DNA of 24,364 nt from DASWHX01 sp036397995 (GCA_036397995.1 DASWHX010000179.1:1-24364), one strand, 5' to 3'; positions 1-8,652 are shown, counted from the stretch's first letter. Numbers and translations are program-made. The notes: generated by a model not told the origin, from the letters alone.

Positions 1-1
1 C

Positions 2-292
2 CTGGAAAATCTGTATCCGGATAAAAATACTTTTGCCGTAATTCTAAGTCATGACCCTAAAATTGACGATGCAGCATTAGAGATTTTGCTGAAAAAAGAA
101 ATTCCATATATCGGAGCTTTGGGCAGCAAAAAAACCCATGAAAAAAGAAAGACACGGTTACTGGAGAAAGGATTTACTGAAGCGGAAATTGCCAGGATAC
201 ATGGTCCGGTGGGAATAAACATAAATGCTCAAACTGCAGGGGAGATTGCCTTGAGCATAATGGCGGAAATTATAGAGGTAAAGAATTCTTAG
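2..292 (+). CDS. XdhC/CoxI-family protein, C-terminal fragment (5' end outside window)
   Basis: The frame is open from the first bases of the window and ends at a TAG at 290-292, so only about 96 C-terminal residues are present. The stretch YIGALGSKKTHEKR, followed by a Glu-rich helix and HGPVGININAQT, is the conserved end of the XdhC Rossmann domain. XdhC proteins help insert or mature the molybdenum cofactor of xanthine dehydrogenase-type enzymes in the cytoplasm. No molybdoenzyme gene is visible in the window, so the partner must lie upstream or elsewhere. The family call rests on the C-terminal motif only. There is no sign of decay in the visible part. Confidence 0.85.
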   Translation: MENLYPDKNTFAVILSHDPKIDDAALEILLKKEIPYIGALGSKKTHEKRKTRLLEKGFTEAEIARIHGPVGININAQTAGEIALSIMAEIIEVKNS

Positions 293-595
293 AAATCTGC
301 ATTAAAATGTAATGAAGTTAATTAACAAAGCCGGATAATTTGAACCTCATTTCCCAGAACAATTTCTCAGCATTAATAAACCAATAAACCATTACATGAT
401 GGATCGCTATTATTCCAAAAGCCAGTATTACAAGTATGGAATGGAACCATTCTTTGAGTTGAAAATCGCGATGACAGATAAATCGATTGCAACAAATCTC
501 AAATAATTCTCTTCCGGGAATAATTCTGCCTCGCTTAAATAAAATGATACTATAATTTTGATAAGCAAGTAAATGTTACATTTGCGCATCTTCAG
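293..595. other. Intergenic region before the EamA gene
   Basis: These 303 bases hold no convincing gene. I see a short hairpin (CATTA/TAATG around 299-314) just after the XdhC stop, a tandem pair of AATAAACC at 375-390, and a -7-box candidate near the EamA start. The open frame on the minus strand at 428-694 runs into the EamA gene and shows no protein-like pattern. Confidence 0.5.
577..584 (+). promoter_or_regulatory. Candidate Bacteroidota -7 box (TACATTTG) for the EamA gene
   Basis: TACATTTG is an exact match to TAnnTTTG and ends 11 nt before the ATG at 596. A second match, TAATTTTG, sits at 553-560; its last three bases could act as the upstream TTG, but the gap of 16 nt is shorter than usual. 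If the downstream box is used the transcript would have almost no leader. Confidence 0.4.
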
Positions 596-1510
596 ATGAA
601 CACAAAGAATCCCCTTTTCAAAGCATACCTGGCTCTGGCAATTGTCTGTTTTTTTTGGGGAACCACTTACCTGGCAATCAGGATTGGAGTGCAATTCGTA
701 CCCGGATTCATGATGGCTGGAATCAGGAATATAATAGCCGGCCTGATTACCTGTTCATACTTTGTTTTCATTGGAACTAAGATGCCGGACAGAAAACTTT
801 GGGGAATAATTTTTGTCAGAGCTTTACTCCTGATAGTGTTGGGGAATGCCATGGTTCACTGGGCGGAGGAATCTGTTGAAAGCGGACTTGCGGCAATCCT
901 TGCCGCTACCGTACCACTTTGGGTGGCGGGTATAAGCAGTATCGGATTCAGATCGGTCACATTGAACAAGAAATCCCTGGCCGGGTTGTTACTTGGCTTT
1001 GCCGGGGTCTTATGCATATTTATTACCGGAAAGGAAGACCTGTTTCATTTATCATCCATTTGGGGAGTTCTGGCAATGATGATTGCCGCTATAGGCTGGT
1101 CATTGGGTACCGTATATTCCTCCGTAAATAAAATTAACTTACCTGTCATCTTTACGGCAGGAATACAAATGCTGCTGGGTGGAATAATTTCAATAATGAT
1201 TAGTTTTTCAATTGGTGAGCAAGTCTCGGTACTGGCAATTCAATGGCAAGGGTGGACGGCCATTTTTTACCTGGTAGCTTTCGGTTCTATCCTTTCTTAC
1301 AACTCTTTCATTTATGCGCTGGATAAATTACCCGCAACCCTGGTAGGAATTTACGCATACTTAAACCCCCTGGTGGCAGTATTTCTGGGATGGCTGATAC
1401 TTGATGAACGTATGGACGCATGGGTTGCATTCGGGATTCTCATCACTTTATATGGTGTTTATTTGGTAAATAAAGGCTTCAGCCTGAGGGCTATTACCCC
1501 TGATAAATAG
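596..1510 (+). CDS. EamA-family (DMT superfamily) inner-membrane transporter
   Basis: A 304-residue protein with about ten hydrophobic segments arranged as two EamA repeats (roughly residues 10-140 and 155-290). The first helix carries FFWGTTYLAIRIG, typical of the RhaT/YdcZ-like drug/metabolite transporters, and the second half ends with GWLILDERM and a last helix ILITLYGVYLV. Such proteins usually export amino acids, nucleosides or drugs; the substrate cannot be read from the sequence. The ATG at 596 is chosen because it places the first membrane helix directly after a short charged start, and a -7 box lies just upstream. It stands alone between XdhC and the ABC permease and has no regulator beside it. 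Confidence 0.9.
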   Translation: MNTKNPLFKAYLALAIVCFFWGTTYLAIRIGVQFVPGFMMAGIRNIIAGLITCSYFVFIGTKMPDRKLWGIIFVRALLLIVLGNAMVHWAEESVESGLAAILAATVPLWVAGISSIGFRSVTLNKKSLAGLLLGFAGVLCIFITGKEDLFHLSSIWGVLAMMIAAIGWSLGTVYSSVNKINLPVIFTAGIQMLLGGIISIMISFSIGEQVSVLAIQWQGWTAIFYLVAFGSILSYNSFIYALDKLPATLVGIYAYLNPLVAVFLGWLILDERMDAWVAFGILITLYGVYLVNKGFSLRAITPDK

Positions 1511-1582
1511 TCTTGCGGTCATTTGTAACCTTTTTGCAAACAATGGGTATACATACATAGGTCCAGCCAAATCCGGAAATCC

Positions 1583-3973
1583 ATGCTTAAGAATTATCTG
1601 CTGATTACTCTTAGAAATATCCGCAAACAAAAACTTTACAGTTTCATCAACTTAACCGGACTTGCAACCGGGATTGCCGCGTGTTTGATCATTTTCCTTT
1701 TTATAAGGGATGAAAAATCATTTGATGCTTTTCATAAAAAAAATGGCGTAATTTACCGCCTCTGTGAAGTGCAATCTTTTCCGGGTACATTAACACAAAA
1801 TGTTGCTTTGTCTATGCCTGCTATGGGCCCGCATATGTGGACGGAATTCCCTGAGATAACTTCTTTTACCCGCTATTTTGGAGGCACTGATTGGATTTTC
1901 AATATTGGCGAAAAAGCAATCAAAGTACCGCAGCTTGCCCGGGTTGATTCCACCTTCCTGCAGATTTTTGATTTTGAATTGATAACCGGTGACAAAACAA
2001 CTGCCTTAAATGATCCCTACAGCATTCTAATAACAGAAGAAACCGCTATCAAATTTTTTGGCACCACGGAAGTGCTGGGCAGACAGGTTGCGCGAGGTGA
2101 AGATAACTATCAAATCACGGGCATCCTTAAGAATGTTCCGGAAAACAGCCACCTTCAGTTTGATGCTCTGATTTCAATGAGTTCAATCACTTCTCAATCA
2201 CCGGAGTTTAATGACCGGTGGGGATCGAATTACCTGGTTACCTATTTTATTATTCCAGAAGGAACAAACCTGGAAGCAATGGCTGAAAGATTTCCAGAAT
2301 TTTTGGTTTCAAAAATGGGAGATGAGATTACGGAACTGTATCAGTTGTATCTTCAGCCGCTTTCCCAGGTTCACTTAGGTTCGATTGATACTCAACATGA
2401 CTATCGTAATTATCGCAAGTTTGATGGAAAATACATTAGCATATTTATGGTTCTAGCCGGATTCGTTTTATTAATTGCCGGCATTAACTTTATGAATCTC
2501 AGTATTTATCGGTCAGTCAGCAGGTCTAAGGAAGTTGGTTTAAGGAAATCATTAGGAGCACAGAAAACACAACTTGTAGCTCAGTTTATTGGGGAGTCGG
2601 TAATTTTTTCCTGCCTGGCTTTGGTTACGTCGCTGGCCATTACCGCTTTGCTGATTCCTTCTCTGAACCTGATGACAGGTCGCACTATGGATCTTGCTTC
2701 GATCTTAACTGAACCATTCCCGGTTTTTGCACTCCTTGGAATAACATTCCTGGTAGGACTGCTGGCAGGAGTATATCCCGCATTTTATGTATCTACTTTT
2801 AATCCGGCGACAGTTTTGAAAGGCGGCTCCTCGAGTTCAAAACAAAGTGTTTTCAAAAGCGGATTGGTAGTGTTTCAATTTGCGTTAGCTATTGGAATGA
2901 TTGCGGGAACTTTTATCACTCTTAATCAACTCCGGTATATGAAAAACAAAGATCTTGGTTTTGATAAATCCCGCATTGTATTAATTCCTGCAAGCCAGGA
3001 GTCGGATAATAAGTACAGAACTATTTACAATGAGTTTAAAAATTTACCCGGAGTGGATGGAGTAACGGCTACGGGTCAAAGACTTGGTAACAATTTGCAT
3101 CAGTGGTCAGCGCGGGCGAAGAATGAGGAGGAATTATTAGACATTACCATTTCTCAAGTCAACGTGGATAAGGATTTTCTTGAAGTGTACGATATTGAAT
3201 TGCTGGACGGCCGAACTTTCACTGATCAAATTCATTCCGATACAAGGGGACAATCCTTTTTAATAAATGAGAAGCTGGCAAAAGAACTCGGTTGGGAAAA
3301 CCCGGTCGGCACACAACTTGGCTTTAGCGGTGTGGATTCTATTGGCACTGTGATTGGAGTGGTAAAAAATTTTAATTACAATTCCCTCCACTATGATATA
3401 AATACGCTGGGTATTTATATGCGCCCCGATTGGGGATATGATGAAATTTCAGTAAAAATAAAGGCTGGTGCCGGCGAAGAAGTGTTTACCGGCCTGAAGA
3501 AGATCTGGGATCAAAATGTATCTGACAGGCCATTTGAGTACTCTTACCTGGATGAACATTTTCTAGCTATTTATCGCGCCGATACCCAGGTAACGAAGGT
3601 TGTTGCATCTATCGCCACCCTCGCTATTCTAATTGCCATGTTAGGACTATTTGGTTTGTCAGCACTTAGTACTTTAAATCGAGTTAAAGAAGTGGGTATC
3701 CGGAAAGTACTGGGAGCTTCAGGAAACAGCTTGCTAATGCTGCTCACTAATAAGTTTACTTTATTGATTCTGAGTTCTTTTATTATTGCGGCCCCAGTTA
3801 CTTATTTCTTTATGAAAGGGTGGCTTGAAAACTTTGCTTTTAGAATTGAAATAACATTTGCTCCTTTCCTGGTGGCAGCACTGATATCCTTCCTGGTGGC
3901 GTTCATCACCGTTGGTTATCATGCAATAAAAGCGCTAAGCGTAAACCCGACAGATATTCTAAGGTATGAGTAG
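1583..3973 (+). CDS. ABC transporter permease, FtsX/MacB type with two permease halves
   Basis: A 796-residue membrane protein with the duplicated layout common in Bacteroidota. Helix 1 (about residues 20-43) is followed by a periplasmic MacB_PCD-like domain to about 250, and three FtsX helices span about 285-410. A second such unit follows, with its first helix near 425, a periplasmic domain to about 650 and FtsX helices at 675-795. The signatures EVGLRKSLGA and EVGIRKVLGAS, at the cytoplasmic turn of each FtsX half, are diagnostic. The family moves antimicrobial peptides or lipoproteins, or acts mechanically on periplasmic partners. No ATP-binding subunit gene is adjacent, so the ATPase must be encoded elsewhere. 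The gene is complete, and ATG at 1583 gives the usual MLKNYLLITLRNI start. Confidence 0.93.
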   Translation: MLKNYLLITLRNIRKQKLYSFINLTGLATGIAACLIIFLFIRDEKSFDAFHKKNGVIYRLCEVQSFPGTLTQNVALSMPAMGPHMWTEFPEITSFTRYFGGTDWIFNIGEKAIKVPQLARVDSTFLQIFDFELITGDKTTALNDPYSILITEETAIKFFGTTEVLGRQVARGEDNYQITGILKNVPENSHLQFDALISMSSITSQSPEFNDRWGSNYLVTYFIIPEGTNLEAMAERFPEFLVSKMGDEITELYQLYLQPLSQVHLGSIDTQHDYRNYRKFDGKYISIFMVLAGFVLLIAGINFMNLSIYRSVSRSKEVGLRKSLGAQKTQLVAQFIGESVIFSCLALVTSLAITALLIPSLNLMTGRTMDLASILTEPFPVFALLGITFLVGLLAGVYPAFYVSTFNPATVLKGGSSSSKQSVFKSGLVVFQFALAIGMIAGTFITLNQLRYMKNKDLGFDKSRIVLIPASQESDNKYRTIYNEFKNLPGVDGVTATGQRLGNNLHQWSARAKNEEELLDITISQVNVDKDFLEVYDIELLDGRTFTDQIHSDTRGQSFLINEKLAKELGWENPVGTQLGFSGVDSIGTVIGVVKNFNYNSLHYDINTLGIYMRPDWGYDEISVKIKAGAGEEVFTGLKKIWDQNVSDRPFEYSYLDEHFLAIYRADTQVTKVVASIATLAILIAMLGLFGLSALSTLNRVKEVGIRKVLGASGNSLLMLLTNKFTLLILSSFIIAAPVTYFFMKGWLENFAFRIEITFAPFLVAALISFLVAFITVGYHAIKALSVNPTDILRYE

Positions 3974-3987
3974 AGCAATTAACAATT

Positions 3988-4011
3988 ATTATCAATTGGC
4001 ACATTGATAAT
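3988..4011. terminator. Inverted repeat between convergent genes, possible two-way terminator
   Basis: ATTATCAAT (3988-3996) and ATTGATAAT (4003-4011) form a perfect 9-bp stem with the loop TGGCAC. It lies between the stop of the ABC permease and the stop of the MscS-like gene, the place expected for a shared terminator. The stem is AT-rich and there is no strong T-run, so this rests on position and symmetry. Confidence 0.4.
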
Positions 4012-4538
4012 CATCGGATCGGAATCCCCGTCTCCGAATCCCAGTCTTTCAGTTCAATGATAGGTCGCTGGATTGCAAGGTTATTTGGGTATGAAATAAT
4101 ATTCCTGTCTTTCGTTTGCAGCTTTATATAAAACAAGGTGATTTCCAGAATCCGTCCTGTTATCGAATTAGTGCCGTCAACAATTCTTATAATAGAACCT
4201 ACCTTATACGTATAGTAAAAAAACAAAATTACTGATGAGGTTAGATTGCTGAGTATTGACCATGAAGCAAAAATCGCGACTCCAACTATGGTCAGGAATC
4301 CCAAAAGATAATCCCGCAGAATTCTAAGGTTTATATCCCAGGTTAGAACGATGAGGACAGTGATGATGAGCAGATTTATACTATGAAAAAGTTTTAGAAG
4401 GTACAGAGTTCTCTTTTCTTCAAACTGATTTTTTCTGGCTCTTCTCTTTATAATTCTCGTTGCAAAAAAACGACTTATTACATAAAGAACAACGAAGAAG
4501 ACAGTTACAATAACTTTGTAATCTTTGAACCACTCCAT
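4011..4538 (-). CDS. Short MscS-like mechanosensitive channel protein
   Basis: This gene encodes 175 residues from the ATG at 4538; a GTG at 4574 would add 12 residues of no clear value. There are three hydrophobic helices: about residues 8-25, 47-65 and a pore-type helix near 75-105 (GFLTIVGVAIFASWSILSNL). The small beta domain of MscS follows, with VGSIIRIVDG, GRILEITLFY and ISYPNNLAIQRPI. That last run is the classic end of the MscS beta domain. The usual C-terminal alpha/beta vestibule (about 80-100 residues) is missing and the protein stops soon after the beta domain. MscS channels release solutes on hypo-osmotic shock. It lies downstream of the ECF sigma gene on the same strand with a 61-nt gap and may be co-transcribed with it. 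Confidence 0.75.
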   Translation of the reverse strand: MEWFKDYKVIVTVFFVVLYVISRFFATRIIKRRARKNQFEEKRTLYLLKLFHSINLLIITVLIVLTWDINLRILRDYLLGFLTIVGVAIFASWSILSNLTSSVILFFYYTYKVGSIIRIVDGTNSITGRILEITLFYIKLQTKDRNIISYPNNLAIQRPIIELKDWDSETGIPIR

Positions 4539-4599
4539 AATTTTTCTATTTGGAGTTACAAAAATAGAGATCACTCCAATAGACTGAAAGGAACCTGGA

Positions 4600-5148
4600 T
4601 CATTTATTTATTAACTTGAAGACTTTTTGCTTAGCACGCTTCAATCTCATTTTAACCGCACTTTCAGAAATGCCCAAACTTGAATGAATGTCTTTAATAG
4701 ACTGCTTCTCCTGGTATTTAAGTATAAGGATGAGACGCTCCTCCGGGGTTATCTGGTTTAACAATTGGGTAAGAACCTGGGTTGTAATTTCCGGTGAAAC
4801 CTGTTCTTCCAGGTCGGGAATATCCTCCGTGAGGTCGGCCAGATGCTTTATGATAATCGTATTCCGGTTGGCGCTCTTTCGCAAATGGTCTATGCAGGTA
4901 TTGTGAATGATAGCATATAGCCAGGTTGAAAATTTCGCCTCCTTCCTGAACCTGGGCAACTGAAGATAAACCTTAATCAGGATCTCCTGGGTAAGGTCCG
5001 CCGCTGTTTCCTTTTCCTTAATATAAGAAGCGCACCTTTTAAAGATTTCCTTTTCGTATCTTGTTACAAGCAAAGGAAAGAACCGGGCGTTGCCTTCATG
5101 CTGTAATAGCTCAACCAGGGCTTCATCTGTTAGATCTTTCCTTACCAT
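4600..5148 (-). CDS. ECF-type RNA polymerase sigma factor
   Basis: A 182-residue sigma-70 family protein. Region 2 covers about residues 20-90, with the core-binding stretch DLTQEILIKVYLQLPRFR and the promoter-melting stretch FSTWLYAIIHNTCIDHLRK. Region 4 covers about 125-178, with a helix-turn-helix IKDIHSSLGISESAVKMRLKRAK. There is no long region 1 or 3, which fits group IV sigma factors. The open frame extends 37 codons upstream to 5259, but that stretch would run into the divergent peptidase gene at 5219 and lacks family similarity; ATG 5148 with a -7 box at 5157-5164 is the better start. No anti-sigma gene is adjacent. It faces the seven-gene glutamate-ligase locus across about 70 bp. 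Confidence 0.93.
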   Translation of the reverse strand: MVRKDLTDEALVELLQHEGNARFFPLLVTRYEKEIFKRCASYIKEKETAADLTQEILIKVYLQLPRFRKEAKFSTWLYAIIHNTCIDHLRKSANRNTIIIKHLADLTEDIPDLEEQVSPEITTQVLTQLLNQITPEERLILILKYQEKQSIKDIHSSLGISESAVKMRLKRAKQKVFKLINK

Positions 5149-5156
5149 TTCGGGGT

Positions 5157-5164
5157 CAAATATA
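5157..5164 (-). promoter_or_regulatory. Candidate -7 box (TATATTTG on minus strand) for the ECF sigma gene
   Basis: On the minus strand TATATTTG fits TAnnTTTG exactly and ends 8 nt before the ATG at 5148. It supports 5148 over the longer frame and suggests a leaderless or nearly leaderless mRNA. No TTG is found at the usual distance upstream. Confidence 0.4.
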
Positions 5165-5218
5165 CTCCATACTAAAGGTGACTTTTTGCTAAAAGTCCGT
5201 CTAAACACTAACAATAAG

Positions 5219-5935
5219 ATGATTGCAAAAGAAACAAAGGCGGTATTAGAATTAGACATTCAGCCGCAACCTACTGAAGAGACTTGTGGTCCCACCTGCC
5301 TGCATGCGGTTTATAACTATTATGGTGAAAAAATATCCCTGTCTACCGTCATAAGCGAGGTCAAACAACTTGCATCAGGCGGAACGCTGGGAGTTTTGCT
5401 TGGCACCCATGCATTGGAGCACGGTTTTGATGTAACCATTTATACCTATAATCTTGATATATATGATCCCACCTGGTTTCATGCCAACGTATCGATCCCG
5501 GATAAACTGAGAGAACAGCTTAAGTATAAGAAAGGCAAGAAATTCAAGTTTGCCTCAGAAGCCTATTTAAAATTTCTGGAAATTGGCGGACAGATTAAGT
5601 TCAAAGAACTTACTCCAGCCCTTATTACTAACTTTATTGAAGAAGGAATTCCGGTGATCTCAGGATTAAGCGTTACCTATTTGTACCAAAGTGCCAGGGA
5701 GATTGGAGAGAAAAATCTTTATGATGATGTTAAAGGCGAGCCTGCCGGTCACTTTGTAATTGTAAATGGCTATGATAAGGAAACACGTTCTGTTTATATC
5801 GCGGATCCTTATAAACCCAACCCAATGATTGACGGCCATTTTTATAAAGTGAAAACCCACAGATTAACCAATGCGATTTTGCTGGGCATCGTAACCTATG
5901 ATGCCAACCTGCTGGTTATTCGACCAAAAAAATAA
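5219..5935 (+). CDS. C39/papain-like cysteine peptidase of an amidoligase cluster
   Basis: This gene encodes 238 residues with the C39-type catalytic layout: Gln17, then five residues, then Cys23 in ETCGPTC, His178 in GHFVIVNGYD, and Asp196 in IADPY. All four expected positions are present, so the enzyme is probably active. There is no signal peptide, no membrane helix and no fused ABC exporter, unlike the C39 domains of bacteriocin exporters; it should act in the cytoplasm. The open frame begins earlier (5090), but that part is antisense to the sigma gene; ATG 5219 gives the start just before the conserved region. It is the first gene of the seven-gene locus and ends 4 nt before the next start. 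The likely role is cleavage of a peptide or isopeptide bond in the modified product; the substrate is unknown. Confidence 0.82.
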   Translation: MIAKETKAVLELDIQPQPTEETCGPTCLHAVYNYYGEKISLSTVISEVKQLASGGTLGVLLGTHALEHGFDVTIYTYNLDIYDPTWFHANVSIPDKLREQLKYKKGKKFKFASEAYLKFLEIGGQIKFKELTPALITNFIEEGIPVISGLSVTYLYQSAREIGEKNLYDDVKGEPAGHFVIVNGYDKETRSVYIADPYKPNPMIDGHFYKVKTHRLTNAILLGIVTYDANLLVIRPKK

Positions 5936-5939
5936 CAGT

Positions 5940-7382
5940 ATGTCAAAGCTTGTAATAGCCGAAAACCCAAAAAAGTGGACTATTCACCAGGAAGATGTGG
6001 TAGTAATTACCCCCAACGAATACTTTAGCGACCCTTTGTATCAGACCTCCCGCTACAAAGTGATTAATTTATGCAGGTCTTACCAATATCAAACCCTGGG
6101 TTATTATGTTTCTTTATTGGGTGAGGCCCGGAAGCATAAAATTATTCCTAAAGTGTCCACCTTGCAGGAATTCAGATTTCCCAGCATAGTCAGAGACGAG
6201 ACAGGCGGGTTTGAGGAACTAATTCAAAATGAATTTAAATCTGTCAAAGAAAAAGAAATTGAACTGAATGTTTATTTCGGATTCACCCATGACGCGGAGC
6301 ATAACAAAATTGGAATACTGCTCTTTAACCTTTACCAGGCACCACTCCTGAAAGCAGTCTTTGAAAAGCAAAAGGTATGGGAGTTACAAAGCTTACGTCC
6401 GCTCCAGTTAAATGAAATTGATGATAATGAACGGCCTACTTTGAATCAAGCGCTTGAATTGTACCTCAAAGGAAGGCAGGTTGTAAGAAAAAGCCTTTCA
6501 AGGAAAAAATACGACCTCGCTATCATGGTAAATCCGGATGATGCTAACCCACCCTCTGATGCCAAAGCACTCCAGAAATTTATTAAAGCTGCTGGCAAAG
6601 AAGGACTGAATGCTGAAATCATAACAAAAAATGATTTTGCCAAGTTAGTTCAGTATGATGCCTTATTAATCAGGGAAACTACCGCCGTGAACAACCATAC
6701 TTTCAGGTTTGCAAAGAAGGCCGTTTCTGAAGGCCTGGTAGTTATTGATGATCCTGATTCGATGCTTAGATGTACCAACAAAGTATTTCTGAGTGAATTA
6801 CTTAAAACCCATAATATCCCTTCACCCAAAACCGTAATACTACAAGATTCAAAATTAACCGATGAGTTACGTGAACTCAAGTTTCCTTTTATTTTGAAAG
6901 AACCAGACAGTGCTTTTAGCAAAGGAGTAAAAAAAGTAAATAATGAAACGGAGCTAAAAGAAACTCTGAAAGATTTCTTCCAAAAATCAGACCTTGTTAT
7001 CGCCCAGGAATTTATTCCTACCGACTACGACTGGCGGGTTGGAGTGCTGGATGACGAACCAATTTTTGTTTGTAAATATTTTATGGCCCGAAATCACTGG
7101 CAAATCATGGATTGGACAAAAAAAGTCAGAAAAGAAGGAAAGACAGAAACAATTGCTGTAGAGGATGCACCGCCAAAATTGATTGACATTGCACTCAGAG
7201 CAGCCAAAGCTGTGGGCAATGGTTTATATGGAGTCGATGTTAAAGAAATTAATAACAAATTTTACATCATTGAAGTGAATGACAATCCAAATATTGATTC
7301 GGGGATAGAAGACAAAGTGCTGAAGCTGGATTTGTATCGTAAAATAATGGCCACCATTGTTAAAAGAATAAAAGCGAGCTAG
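5940..7382 (+). CDS. RimK-like ATP-grasp ligase with RLAN-type N-terminal domain
   Basis: A 480-residue protein. Residues 1 to about 190 form an N-terminal domain (KLVIAENPKKW, then ITPNEYF and YKVINLCRSYQYQTLGYYVSLLGEA) that matches the RimK-like ATP-grasp N-terminal (RLAN) type. From about residue 200 an ATP-grasp fold follows: DDPDSMLRCTNKVFLSELL, then FPFILKEPDSAFSKGV for nucleotide binding, IAQEFIPTDYDWRVGVL, and the metal-binding end YIIEVNDNPNIDSGIE. ATP-grasp ligases activate a carboxylate as acyl phosphate and join it to an amine. The gene lies 4 nt after the peptidase and 7 nt before the GCS2 gene, consistent with one mRNA. The acceptor is unknown, and the N-terminal domain may select it. 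ATG 5940 is preferred over an upstream ATG at 5898 inside the previous gene. Confidence 0.9.
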   Translation: MSKLVIAENPKKWTIHQEDVVVITPNEYFSDPLYQTSRYKVINLCRSYQYQTLGYYVSLLGEARKHKIIPKVSTLQEFRFPSIVRDETGGFEELIQNEFKSVKEKEIELNVYFGFTHDAEHNKIGILLFNLYQAPLLKAVFEKQKVWELQSLRPLQLNEIDDNERPTLNQALELYLKGRQVVRKSLSRKKYDLAIMVNPDDANPPSDAKALQKFIKAAGKEGLNAEIITKNDFAKLVQYDALLIRETTAVNNHTFRFAKKAVSEGLVVIDDPDSMLRCTNKVFLSELLKTHNIPSPKTVILQDSKLTDELRELKFPFILKEPDSAFSKGVKKVNNETELKETLKDFFQKSDLVIAQEFIPTDYDWRVGVLDDEPIFVCKYFMARNHWQIMDWTKKVRKEGKTETIAVEDAPPKLIDIALRAAKAVGNGLYGVDVKEINNKFYIIEVNDNPNIDSGIEDKVLKLDLYRKIMATIVKRIKAS

Positions 7383-7389
7383 TAATTAT

Positions 7390-8652
7390 ATGCCGAACAT
7401 TCAAAGATTACACCTCTTCCAGGGATATGGAGTTGAACTGGAATATATGATTGTGGATAAGGAAACCCTTAACGTCCGGCCTTTAGCCGCCGACTTGCTC
7501 ACCAAAGCAATCGGAAGCCTGGAGGATGATTTCATTAATGGAGAAATTACCTGGTCTAATGAACTGGTAATGCATGTGATTGAGTTGAAATCAACCTTGC
7601 CCGTAACTGATATGGTCAAATTCTCCACTCACTTCAAAAATAATATTTTGATGGCCAATAATATTCTTGATGAATTTAACGCCATGTTGATGCCAACTGC
7701 CGCCCATCCCTGGATGAATCCGCAAACAGATACGGTATTGTGGCCTTATGGAAGCAAGGAAATTTATGAGACATATAACAAGATATTTAATTGTCAGGGT
7801 CACGGATGGTCAAATCTGCAAAGCTCACATTTGAACCTTCCCTTTTATGATGATGAGGAATTTGCACGCCTGCATGCGGCTGTGAGGCTTGTTTTACCAA
7901 TACTTCCGGCACTTGCGGCAAGTTCTCCGGTGCTGGAAGGAAAGTTTTCGAAATTCTATGATAAGCGACTGAGTTATTACGAGAAGAACCAAATGAGAAT
8001 TCCCTCCATCACCGGTAAAGTGATACCGGAGAAATTATTTTCTCGTCGTTCTTATCAGAAATTCATCTTTGATAAAATCAAAACTGATCTTCAAAAGCAT
8101 GATACGCTGGGAATTATGGATCCGGTGTGGGTGAATTCAAGAGGTGCCACGGCAAGATTTGATCGTGGAACTATTGAAATCAGACTGCTGGATATTCAGG
8201 AATGCCCCGCCGCCGATTTGGCTATAATAGCACTGGTAGTACACACTCTGAAATGGCTTGTGGCTGAAGAAGGCATAAAACTTCATGAACAAATGGAGTT
8301 CGGGGTAGAACCGCTTTACAAAATTTTCAATGCCACAATCAGAGATGCAGAGGAAACCATAATCAATGACCCAAAATTTCTTTCCATCTTCAAAATAGAA
8401 AAATCTGAACTCAAAGCAGGCGAACTCTGGAAAGAAATCCACTCTATAGTCAAAGGAAAATATCCGGATGAAATGGTTCCGTGGGAAAATTACCTGAAGA
8501 ATATTTTTGAACAGGGAACACTCGCCCGCAGAATTATGAACATAGCTGGCAATGAACCAACTCTGGAAACACTCAAATTGGTTTATAAAGAACTTAGTGA
8601 TTGCCTGCAGGAAAATGAAATGTTTAACTCATGGATCGAAGACGTATTATAA
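7390..8652 (+). CDS. GCS2-family glutamate-cysteine ligase-like enzyme
   Basis: A 420-residue protein of the glutamine-synthetase-like fold used by the YbdK/GCS2 group. It shows YGVELEYMIVD near the start (Glu16 and Glu18 are candidate metal ligands), HPW near residue 100, QSSHLNLPFYDDEEF in the middle, AASSPVLEG, and the ATP-site segment ARFDRGTIEIRLLDIQECP. The family forms gamma-glutamyl amides with ATP. No glutathione synthetase gene lies nearby, and the surrounding genes are other ligases and hydrolases, so glutathione synthesis is unlikely to be its main role. It is more likely to start or extend a glutamyl conjugate. Its last 22 nt overlap the next gene, which points to translational coupling. 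Confidence 0.88.
   Translation: MPNIQRLHLFQGYGVELEYMIVDKETLNVRPLAADLLTKAIGSLEDDFINGEITWSNELVMHVIELKSTLPVTDMVKFSTHFKNNILMANNILDEFNAMLMPTAAHPWMNPQTDTVLWPYGSKEIYETYNKIFNCQGHGWSNLQSSHLNLPFYDDEEFARLHAAVRLVLPILPALAASSPVLEGKFSKFYDKRLSYYEKNQMRIPSITGKVIPEKLFSRRSYQKFIFDKIKTDLQKHDTLGIMDPVWVNSRGATARFDRGTIEIRLLDIQECPAADLAIIALVVHTLKWLVAEEGIKLHEQMEFGVEPLYKIFNATIRDAEETIINDPKFLSIFKIEKSELKAGELWKEIHSIVKGKYPDEMVPWENYLKNIFEQGTLARRIMNIAGNEPTLETLKLVYKELSDCLQENEMFNSWIEDVL

Noticed and set aside
375..390. Tandem AATAAACC pair as an element end
   Set aside because: Two copies of an 8-nt AT-rich word are expected by chance and no matching copy was seen nearby.
428..694. An 88-codon minus-strand frame between XdhC and the EamA gene
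   Set aside because: It overlaps the EamA start and promoter and has no recognisable domain or likely start signal.
5090..5218. An N-terminal extension of the C39-like peptidase
   Set aside because: It is antisense to the sigma factor start, Ser/Arg-rich and unlike the family; the conserved part begins right after ATG 5219.
5149..5259. A 37-residue N-terminal extension of the ECF sigma factor with a hydrophobic stretch
   Set aside because: It would overlap the divergent peptidase gene and contains a promoter-like box; sigma region 2 begins after ATG 5148.
7390..8652. Glutathione synthesis as the role of the GCS2 gene
   Set aside because: No glutathione synthetase is near and the gene is embedded among other ligases and hydrolases; still possible but not supported.
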